From NCBI GenBank assembly GCA_041392475.1, contig JAWKLZ010000002.1:2352667-2416666 (forward strand): a stretch of 64,000 nucleotides of DNA, read 5' to 3'. Both the position numbers and the translations under genes were made by a program. Below, piece by piece: positions 54,998 through 62,440 of this stretch (the stretch's first letter is position 1; each line of letters starts with the position of its first letter). The notes beneath the pieces are model-generated. The model worked only from the letters and a program-made list of their open reading frames with translations. It did no database searches and was not told the origin of the DNA. The DNA comes from Chitinophagales bacterium. GTDB lineage: Bacteria > Bacteroidota > Bacteroidia > Chitinophagales > UBA2359.

Positions 54998-55082
54998 AAA
55001 ATCCTCAGTGTTAAACCACTAACACTGAGGATAAGACTCAACCCAATGAAATAAACCACTCACTAAATAATTAGGTCTATTT
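54998..55082 (-). ncRNA. Terminator-ended repeat element B1 (possible small RNA)
   Basis: This has the same 50-base block (55082 to 55033) as B2, followed by a 13-bp stem (55032-55020 with 55013-55001) around AAACCAC-like loop bases and a short U-tract (UUU then CC), weaker than in B2. The 34 bases between B1 and B2 are unrelated. Upstream on the same strand, at 55111-55093, is a GC-rich hairpin (CCC-a-CGC with GCG-GGG, six-base loop), and then about 200 AT-rich bases to the MBL/rhodanese stop. No exact TAnnTTTG box was found. Confidence 0.5.
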
Positions 55083-55317
55083 GTTTATCAATCCCCGCTA
55101 TTCGGCGAGGGCTGATATATATACGATAAGGAGTAGAAATTGGATTTTTTTAGAAGAAAAAAAGTGATTTTTTTTTTAAACTTCTTAATCTGAATAATTC
55201 ATGCGTTTTTGAGGGAACTGAAAATCAATTATTTAATCTGATTTTTTTTTAAAAAAAATAAAATCGAAAAATTGACTTTCAGTAACTTCTGAAGTTTATG
55301 AATTGCTTATTTTTTTC

Positions 55318-56727
55318 TTACAGTGTAGAAGGACATACAAAAGCAGTAATAGGAAGCGATGTTTGTTCGATAGCTGCAAAACCACCGTCAATGTCAATTA
55401 CCTCATCAAAACCCCTAGCTTTCAATATTGAAGCTGCAATCATCGAGCGATAGCCACTTCTGCAATGCACATAATATTTAGTGTTTCTCTCCACCTCACT
55501 CATTATTTCATTGATGTAATCCAAAGGAAAATTTTGTGCATTTTCAACGTGTTCAGCATCAAACTCAGTAGGTTTGCGGACATCCAGCACGACAGCTTCA
55601 CTATTATTAGACAAGTGCTGTTCCATTTTCATTGCCGAAATCGAATCAATCGAGTCCACCTCTTTCCCAGCTTGTTGCCACGCTTCAATACCTCCTTTGA
55701 GATAACCCAAACAATTATCGTAGCCCACACGAGCCAATCGAGTAACAGCTTCTTCAGCTTTCCCTTCGTCAGTCACCAACAAAATAGACTGCTTCACATC
55801 TGCTACCAAAGTGCCGACCCACGGCGCAAAACTACCCCCTAATCCAATAAATACAGATTTAGGAATAAAGCCTTTGTGGAATACACTTTGATGGCGTGTA
55901 TCAATCACCAATGCACCTGTGTATTCAGCAGTTTCTTCAAATTCCTCTGGAGTCAAGGCCACCAATCCACGATTCATCACCGTATCCAAACTCTCGTAGC
56001 CAGTTTTGTTAATCATCGCATTTTTTGCAAAATATTGGGGGGCAGGTAAAATGCCAGTTGTTACCTCCTCAATAAACTCCTCTTTCGTCATATTGGCCCG
56101 CAAAGCATAATTGACCTCTTTTTGGTGTCCCAAGGTGTCAAAAGTTTCCTTACTCATGTTTTTGCCGCAAGCGGAACCTGCCCCGTGAGCAGGATACACA
56201 ATAACATCGTCCTCTAATGGCATGATTTTGTTGCGAAGACTTTCATACAACATTGCAGCCAAATCATTCTTAGTCAATCCATTTTTTATCGCTAAATCAG
56301 GTCGCCCTACATCACCAATAAAAAGCGTATCTCCCGTGAAAATCGCATGGTTTTTACCCTTCTCATCCTTCAATAAATACGTGCTGCTCTCCAAAGTATG
56401 GCCAGGGGTATGTAGAACCTGAATGGTCAAATCTCCCAATTGAAATACTTCTCCATCGTGTGCATTGTGTACTTCGTAGCTGGTGTGTGCATTGGGACCA
56501 TAAATGATTTTTGCCCCTGTTTTTTGCGCCAAATCAACATGACCTGACACAAAATCGGCGTGAAAGTGGGTTTCAAAAATATATTTGATTTTCACACCTT
56601 CCTTTTTTGCTTTTGCGATATAGGGTTCTGTTTCACGCAGAGGATCAATAATAGCAGCTTCTCCCTTACTTTCGATATAGTAAGCAGCCTCCGCCAAACA
56701 GCCTGTATAAATTTGTTCGACTTTCAT
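55318..56727 (-). CDS. MBL-fold hydrolase with two rhodanese domains (persulfide-dioxygenase-like)
   Basis: The 469-residue protein has an ETHE1/Blh-type metallo-beta-lactamase domain (residues 1-240) with the metal motif THFHADFVSGH near 54-64, LHTPGHTLESS, FTGDTLFIGDVGRPDL and YPAHGAGSACG. Two rhodanese-like domains follow. The first (about 275-360) lacks the active cysteine (ILLVTDEGKAEE). The second (about 375-460) has it in YVHCRSGYRS. Such fusions oxidise glutathione persulfide to sulfite and transfer sulfane sulfur. The ATG at 56725-56727 was chosen; earlier codons look non-coding. It is monocistronic, with the B elements downstream. Confidence 0.9.
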   Translation of the reverse strand: MKVEQIYTGCLAEAAYYIESKGEAAIIDPLRETEPYIAKAKKEGVKIKYIFETHFHADFVSGHVDLAQKTGAKIIYGPNAHTSYEVHNAHDGEVFQLGDLTIQVLHTPGHTLESSTYLLKDEKGKNHAIFTGDTLFIGDVGRPDLAIKNGLTKNDLAAMLYESLRNKIMPLEDDVIVYPAHGAGSACGKNMSKETFDTLGHQKEVNYALRANMTKEEFIEEVTTGILPAPQYFAKNAMINKTGYESLDTVMNRGLVALTPEEFEETAEYTGALVIDTRHQSVFHKGFIPKSVFIGLGGSFAPWVGTLVADVKQSILLVTDEGKAEEAVTRLARVGYDNCLGYLKGGIEAWQQAGKEVDSIDSISAMKMEQHLSNNSEAVVLDVRKPTEFDAEHVENAQNFPLDYINEIMSEVERNTKYYVHCRSGYRSMIAASILKARGFDEVIDIDGGFAAIEQTSLPITAFVCPSTL

Positions 56728-56892
56728 GATGTTGAATGATTTTTTGTTTGTAAATTTCTTTTCTAAAGCTGTGCAAGTTAAGAAACCATGAAACAAAAAA
56801 AAGTGATAAAGGTCACAGTTACAGCAATCCTTGAACTCCGCCTAAGAATTGGAAAAAGGCATAGATATCCTTCAATGCGATACTGCAATTAC

Positions 56893-57195
56893 CTAATTCA
56901 AAGAAAGTGCTGGCAACCGCAAATCATAAGAATTGTTATGAAACATCAATTGATGGATAATTGGAGTCATATACATGGTCAAAGGCAATTCTGCAATAAT
57001 AGCCTCCGCCTCAAATTCAGAGGATGCCTTCACGACCATCCAAAGTTTCGACCTATCCATAGAGAGGGTGTAACTCATGAGTTTATCGTCCGCCAGAAAC
57101 TGGTTCACCATCTTTCGGTGGGCGGGAATTTTACGCATAAAACCAACAGTGAGGGGGTTCGGAACTTCGAACTCTACCATAAATAACTTATCCAT
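56893..57195 (-). CDS. Small conserved protein with a muconolactone-isomerase-like (ferredoxin-like) pattern
   Basis: The 100-residue product reads MDKLFMVEFEVPNPLTVGFM, then IPAHRKMVNQFLADDKLMSY, SLSMDRSKLWMVVKASSEFE and AIIAELPLTMYMTPIIHQLM. The strand-helix-strand spacing and the SRLW/FPLTxxMxPxI pattern resemble dimeric alpha/beta-barrel proteins such as muconolactone isomerase. No active-site assignment is possible. It starts 20 bases after the hybrid kinase stop, so it is probably co-transcribed with it. It has no signal peptide, so it is cytoplasmic. Confidence 0.65.
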   Translation of the reverse strand: MDKLFMVEFEVPNPLTVGFMRKIPAHRKMVNQFLADDKLMSYTLSMDRSKLWMVVKASSEFEAEAIIAELPLTMYMTPIIHQLMFHNNSYDLRLPALSLN

Positions 57196-57215
57196 GTCCT
57201 AACAACAAGTCTATT

Positions 57216-59231
57216 TTATGAATTGTTCAAGACCTCCAACTTTTGCTGCAATTCTTTTATAGCTTGTTGGGTAATCCTATTGACCTTTGCCACCAAAGGA
57301 GGAAGGGCATCCAGTGCAACCTGTTCTCCTGCATTGTTCTCAATAGTCTGAATGGTATCTTGCAATGGGAAGACTCCCATATATCGAAGTTGAGATTTAA
57401 GTGCGTGAGCAGATGCACGCAGTTGGTTCCAGTTGTTGGCCTCTAAGTGTTCATTGAGGGCGGTGAGTTGATCGGGAGCATTTTTCAGAAAAATGTGAAT
57501 GTATTTCGACATTTTAGTTGGGTCATTTTTGGTGAACTTCTCCAAAAAACTCATGTCCAATACACTCCCCAAGACCCTATTCGCATCAACCGACTTGTTT
57601 TGCTGCATTTTCTTTTTTGAAGTTGGTTCAATTTGAAGGAATAGGTGTTTCAGTTTTTGAAGTAGTTCTTCCTCCAAAAATGGCTTTGCAATGTATTCAT
57701 TCATACCCACTTCAAAACAACGCTCTATTTCAGAGGTCGTTGCACTTGCTGTCATTGCCATGATGGGAATTTGCGAAATAGGAGTAGGTAATTTTTGACG
57801 AATATGCGTAGTCGCCTCATAACCATTCATTACAGGCATACTAATGTCCATCAAAACAATATCATAGCCCCCTTTTTGCAGCATATCCACTCCTATCTGA
57901 CCATTCTCTGCAATGTCAATCAGCAAATCTTCAATCAACATTTTTAGCGTATCAACTGCCACAATCTGGTTAAATTCATTGTCTTCTACCAACAAAATAC
58001 GCAGCCCTCTCAATGCTTTGTGCTCATTTTCATGCAATGAAGAAAGCGGCTGCTCTTCCAAGTTTGCATCATCCGCAATTTGATAGGGAATCGTAAAACT
58101 AAAAGTAGAACCCTTCTTCCATTCACTTTCTACCTTCAATGTTCCCTTCTGCAAATCAACCAATTGCTTAGAAATAGACAAGCCCAAACCTGTACCTCCA
58201 AACCTTCGATTGATGCTGCTATCTGCTTGTGAGAAGGTATCAAAAATGCTTTGCAGTTTTTCGGCTTCAATACCAATACCCGTATCTGCAATGGCAAAAT
58301 GAATGTGTATTGTATTCGATGTTTTCTCCAATTGCTGTGCCGTAACCGAGATACGCACTTCCCCCTTTTCCGTAAATTTGATGGCATTGCCCACCAAATT
58401 CATCAATATTTGGGTCAAACGAGCCACATCACCCGACACTGCTTTTGGAACGGAGTCGTCAATGTGCGACAAAAGTTGAAGCCCTTTTTCTTGTGCCTTA
58501 AAATCAAGCATTTTCGTCACATTTCGGACTACTTGCTGCACAGAAAATGGATTGTCGTCAAAATCCATTTTTCCCGCTTCAATCTTCGATAAATCCAAAA
58601 TATCATTGATGATAACCAACAAATTTTGCGCCGACTGTTTCACAATCTGCAAATATTCTACTTGGTCGGTGCGGGGAGTTTTTTTGAGCAAAAGGTTGGT
58701 AATGCCTACAACGGCATTCATAGGCGTTCTGATTTCGTGGCTCATATTTGCTAAAAACTGCTCTTTGAAGCGGCGAGAAGTTTCGGCTCGCATCCTTCGC
58801 TCTTTTTCTGCCTGAAATTTTTGACTGGCAGAAAATCCTTTTTTCAACAAGGCAACTTCTGCAAGGCTTTTGTCGAGGGTGATTTCAAAATCCTTAAAAT
58901 CTATGGGTTTGGTGATAAAGTCAAATGCGCCCCTATTCATGGCGGTACGAATGTTTTCGAGATCACCGTAAGCCGACATGACCACCGACTTGATGATTCG
59001 GTCTAAATTGTTGATTTCATTGAGAAGTGTCATGCCGTCCATTTCGGGCATGTTGATGTCTGTCACCACCAGATCTACATCTTCGTGCTCTTTTAGCAAT
59101 TCAAGTGCCTCCAAACCATTGTGAGCAAATAGGAGTTCCAGCTCATTTTCCCGAACTTTTCGTCTAAATTTTCGGCGAATGAGTATCTCCAAATCTGGCT
59201 CATCATCAACAACTAATATTTTTGCAGGCAT
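57216..59231 (-). CDS. Hybrid sensor kinase: REC - HisKA - HATPase - REC - Hpt
   Basis: The 671-residue protein starts with a receiver domain (ILVVDDEPDLE, acceptor Asp near residue 56 in VVTDINMPEMDG). A short coiled-coil linker follows, then HisKA with FLANMSHEIRTPMNAV (His near 163). HATPase_c carries the N, G1 and G2 boxes (ILMNLVGNAIKFTEKGE, IADTGIGIEAE, FGGTGLGLSISKQL). A second receiver follows (ILLVEDNEFNQ, Asp near 460 in IVLMDISMPVMNG) and a C-terminal Hpt domain (ASAHALKSQLRYMG, His near 608). No membrane segment or sensor domain is present, so the N-terminal receiver is the likely input. It is a complete phosphorelay in one soluble protein. The output partner is not in the window. 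Confidence 0.93.
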   Translation of the reverse strand: MPAKILVVDDEPDLEILIRRKFRRKVRENELELLFAHNGLEALELLKEHEDVDLVVTDINMPEMDGMTLLNEINNLDRIIKSVVMSAYGDLENIRTAMNRGAFDFITKPIDFKDFEITLDKSLAEVALLKKGFSASQKFQAEKERRMRAETSRRFKEQFLANMSHEIRTPMNAVVGITNLLLKKTPRTDQVEYLQIVKQSAQNLLVIINDILDLSKIEAGKMDFDDNPFSVQQVVRNVTKMLDFKAQEKGLQLLSHIDDSVPKAVSGDVARLTQILMNLVGNAIKFTEKGEVRISVTAQQLEKTSNTIHIHFAIADTGIGIEAEKLQSIFDTFSQADSSINRRFGGTGLGLSISKQLVDLQKGTLKVESEWKKGSTFSFTIPYQIADDANLEEQPLSSLHENEHKALRGLRILLVEDNEFNQIVAVDTLKMLIEDLLIDIAENGQIGVDMLQKGGYDIVLMDISMPVMNGYEATTHIRQKLPTPISQIPIMAMTASATTSEIERCFEVGMNEYIAKPFLEEELLQKLKHLFLQIEPTSKKKMQQNKSVDANRVLGSVLDMSFLEKFTKNDPTKMSKYIHIFLKNAPDQLTALNEHLEANNWNQLRASAHALKSQLRYMGVFPLQDTIQTIENNAGEQVALDALPPLVAKVNRITQQAIKELQQKLEVLNNS

Positions 59232-59475
59232 ATTAGGGGTAATCAGTAAAATTTATAAAAAAAGAATATTGGTGAATTTTTTGTTTTGTCTGTTATTTAA
59301 TTGAACCTACAATATAGGCAGTTTACCATTTAATTACCCAATTGTAGTACATTATTTTTGGGATTACTTGGTAAATGATCATTTACCTTTTCTCAAAAAA
59401 ACGTTGTATCAGTATCGTGATGACAGTTTTTGCAGATATTTATACAATTTCAGTGGTAGAGAGCCACTTTTTCTA

Positions 59476-59483
59476 TATATTTG
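59476..59483 (+). promoter_or_regulatory. -7 box for the choice-of-anchor L gene
   Basis: TATATTTG matches TAnnTTTG 33 bases before the ATG at 59516. No TTG is seen at -33. Its position inside the longer reading frame supports the shorter start. Confidence 0.45.
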
Positions 59484-59515
59484 GTCGGCTATTTTTTAAC
59501 CTAATAACTACATCA

Positions 59516-61795
59516 ATGCAAAGGAATACTTTTACCATCAGTTTATTAAGTCTTATTTTCACGCTGATATTTAGCGCACAGAGTCTATATGCCCAATTGG
59601 AAGTGATTGGAGGACAGACTCCTGAGCAAATGATTGAGAATTTTTTGGGAGTAGGTGTGGAAGTTGATAATGTGGTGATTAACTGCCCCGAGGTAGCGTA
59701 TGGAACCTTCAATGGGGTGAATTCTAATATTGGAATAGACAATGGGATTCTACTGACCACAGGCTCTATTGACAATGCCGTAGGTCCCAACAACGTTTCA
59801 GGCGCGCAAACCAGCAATGGCGCACCAGGGGATTTAGATTTGGGGGCAATTGTCAATCAAATCACTTTTGATGCGTGTATATTAGAGTTTGATTTTGTGC
59901 CAGCATCCAATACGCTGACCTTTACCTATGTCTTTGGCTCGGAAGAATATTTGGAATGGGTAGAAGCGGACTTCAATGATGTGTTTGCCTTTTTCATAAC
60001 AGGCCCAAATCCCTCTGGAAGTTTGTACGACAACCGAAACATTGCTTTGTTGCCAGGCACAGATACGCCTGTTTCGATAGACAATGTGAACGATGATCTG
60101 AACAGCGAATTTTATGTCAACAATGGCACAGGCGATTTTCCAATTGACCCAACAACGACCGTTCAATACGATGGTTTTACCCTCCCTTTGATGGTGGAAA
60201 TAGAATTAGTTCCTTGCGAAACTTATCACCTCAAATTAGCCATTGCAGACTCGGGAGATGAAGTATGGGATTCTGGTGTGTTTTTGGAAGCAGGAAGTTT
60301 CAATACCGATATTGTGACGGTAACGGCAAGCACTTCCGCAGGTACAGATACAACTGTTGAAGGTTGTTTGGATGGTACATTTACATTCACTTCCAATTTT
60401 GAGATAACAGAAGATTTGGTGATTGATTTTACGGTTAGCGGTACCGCAGAAAGTGGTAGCGATTATGTGGCTATCCCAACAAGCATCACCATCCCTGCTG
60501 GACAAACTTCGGCAAGCATTGACATAACAACCATTGATGATGCTATCTTGGAGGGAATCGAAAACATCACAATCGATTTTGACCTCGGTACAGGCTGTGC
60601 AGGAACGCTGCAAACGGCCACACTCTTTTTGAGCGACCCCTCTATAGTCGGTACGGTATCTGTCACCTCTGATAGAATTTGTGGGGGAGGAGCTATTGAA
60701 GCAACAGAAAACGGACTCGTATTGGCAGAAGGAGATGTATTCACTTTTATCGTACACAACAGCCCAACGGGTGATGTCACTATGGGAGGATTCACCATTT
60801 ATGCTATTAGTGCTGATGGCTTTTTTGAGAACGATGGCGGAATTCCCCAAAACATTCCCGTTTACATCTCTACTACAATAGGCAACAACGATGGTTCAGG
60901 CACAGGCACACCCGACTTCACCGACTTTTGTTTGGAAGTAAGCCCACCCGCCGAAGTTGTATTTTTGACACCCATCACCTTCATGATCGACGAGTTTTGT
61001 GAGGATGCGACAGGGGATTATTATGTCAGTTTCCAATTGCAGGGAGGTTTTCCTGAATTTAGCAATTCATCTTCCTACACCCTATCAGGTGATTATGCAG
61101 GTACTTACGGTTTTGGACAAAATGCTATTATGGTCATATATCCTGCTGGAGGAGGAGATAATGTATATGATTTCAGTGTGGTAGATGCAATTGGGTGTAC
61201 AGCAACAGTGGTAAGCGATGTTTTTGAATGTGCCAAAAACCCAATTGAATTGCTTGGTTTTGACGGAGAAGTATTAACGACTGGGAATTTGCTGCAATGG
61301 ACAACGGCAAGCGAAACAGACAACGATTATTTTGAATTGTTTCGTTCTACAGATGGCAAAACCTATGAGCCAATTGCAGTAGTCAACAGTCAAGGCAACA
61401 GCCAAAACCTTCAATCCTACCAGTTTTTAGACCGAACTGCACCGAATGGCTTGACCTATTACCAACTCACTCAATACGACTTCAATGGTTTGTCCACAAC
61501 TTTCCCTACTGTCGCATTGCAGCGAGGTGAAACCACACATTTGCAGATTGTTCAAGTTTCACCTGTTCCTGCAAAGGATTTTGTGACACTCAGTTTTTCG
61601 GCTGCAAACAACAAACCGCTTCAAATTTCACTCTATAATGTAGCAGGTCAAGTAGTCTTTTCTCAAACGCTTGAAACGACTTCAATGGGCATTCAGACGC
61701 TTACTTTGGATATGCAATCTTTGGCGAGCGGGATGTATTTGTTGCAGATAGGCAATGACTTGGAGTGGGTAAGCCAGAAATTGGTGAGGGAGTAA
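59516..61795 (+). CDS. Choice-of-anchor L, Calx-beta-like, T9SS-sorted surface protein
   Basis: The 759-residue product has a signal peptide (about residues 1-27, ending SLYAQ). A choice-of-anchor L domain spans about 28-260 (NCPEVAYGTFNG, IGIDNGILLTTGSI, FTYVFGSEEYLEWV, DVFAFFITGPNPSG, CETYHLKLAIADSGD). A Calx-beta-like domain follows at about 265-375 (IDFTVSGTAESGSDYVAIPT, ITIPAGQTSASIDI). An uncharacterised region comes next, and a C-terminal block that ends as a type A T9SS sorting domain (VSPVPAKDFVTLSF, MYLLQIGNDLEWVSQKLVRE). The start at 59516 was chosen for the signal peptide. The protein is secreted to the cell surface by type IX secretion. Its C-terminal 150 residues resemble those of the giant protein at 38471-50893. 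Confidence 0.9.
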   Translation: MQRNTFTISLLSLIFTLIFSAQSLYAQLEVIGGQTPEQMIENFLGVGVEVDNVVINCPEVAYGTFNGVNSNIGIDNGILLTTGSIDNAVGPNNVSGAQTSNGAPGDLDLGAIVNQITFDACILEFDFVPASNTLTFTYVFGSEEYLEWVEADFNDVFAFFITGPNPSGSLYDNRNIALLPGTDTPVSIDNVNDDLNSEFYVNNGTGDFPIDPTTTVQYDGFTLPLMVEIELVPCETYHLKLAIADSGDEVWDSGVFLEAGSFNTDIVTVTASTSAGTDTTVEGCLDGTFTFTSNFEITEDLVIDFTVSGTAESGSDYVAIPTSITIPAGQTSASIDITTIDDAILEGIENITIDFDLGTGCAGTLQTATLFLSDPSIVGTVSVTSDRICGGGAIEATENGLVLAEGDVFTFIVHNSPTGDVTMGGFTIYAISADGFFENDGGIPQNIPVYISTTIGNNDGSGTGTPDFTDFCLEVSPPAEVVFLTPITFMIDEFCEDATGDYYVSFQLQGGFPEFSNSSSYTLSGDYAGTYGFGQNAIMVIYPAGGGDNVYDFSVVDAIGCTATVVSDVFECAKNPIELLGFDGEVLTTGNLLQWTTASETDNDYFELFRSTDGKTYEPIAVVNSQGNSQNLQSYQFLDRTAPNGLTYYQLTQYDFNGLSTTFPTVALQRGETTHLQIVQVSPVPAKDFVTLSFSAANNKPLQISLYNVAGQVVFSQTLETTSMGIQTLTLDMQSLASGMYLLQIGNDLEWVSQKLVRE

Positions 61796-61861
61796 AAATA
61801 TTGGGATTTGTAATAGGAGGGTAATTTTAACGTTAATTAAGATGATTCACAAAAGTTAGAA

Positions 61862-62440
61862 ATGAAAACAATTACCTTCCTATTATTTCTGAAACTATTC
61901 GCCTTCAATGCCTTTGCCACAGAACAAGATCCCGACTTGTTATTGATTGAAGGATATACGGTTTACCTAAAATGCTTTCCACTCGAAGACTTAGAACTTC
62001 AATACCGACCATTTGGCTTGACACTATTGACTGCTCCCAATACTGCATGTTGGAGAGGCTATCAAGCAATTTGGCGACTGCAAAACGATAGTTTGTTTTT
62101 GGAGAAAATACTGGCATGTCCTCTATTAGGGGACGGGGATGCGTATTTGATAGAAGAAAATAGTTGGAAGTTGTTAGATGCAGAACCTCAAATGCAGGAA
62201 GATTTATTGGAATTTTTCCGCAAAAATGGCTTAGAAAGTAAAGTTTTGAAGGGGAGGGTTTTTGCAGATTGGTATAATAAAGTTTTGGTTGAGCCTTCAA
62301 ATTTGGGAGTATGTCATTATAAATCAAACGAGTTCAAAAGAACAATTTACGAGCAATCGGAAGAGATGCGAAAAAATAAGAAAAACAATATAGAACTTAT
62401 GTTTCGCACCTATCACAATAAAAAAAAGAATTACGTATAA
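61862..62440 (+). CDS. Exported protein of unknown function; 3' end overlaps an IS
   Basis: The 192-residue frame begins with a signal peptide (MKTITFLLFLKLFAFNAFAT). The mature part is beta-rich with aromatic residues (YTVYLKCFPLEDLELQYRPF, WRGYQAIWRLQNDSLFLEKI), several cysteines, and a Lys/Asn-rich tail after about residue 165. It matches no family I recognise. The stop lies 10 bases inside the end of the convergent transposase frame. The last residues (HNKKKNYV) may therefore be encoded by the insertion sequence, and the original C-terminus may have been lost. The upstream gap is 66 bases, and it could be co-transcribed with the T9SS protein. Confidence 0.6.
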   Translation: MKTITFLLFLKLFAFNAFATEQDPDLLLIEGYTVYLKCFPLEDLELQYRPFGLTLLTAPNTACWRGYQAIWRLQNDSLFLEKILACPLLGDGDAYLIEENSWKLLDAEPQMQEDLLEFFRKNGLESKVLKGRVFADWYNKVLVEPSNLGVCHYKSNEFKRTIYEQSEEMRKNKKNNIELMFRTYHNKKKNYV

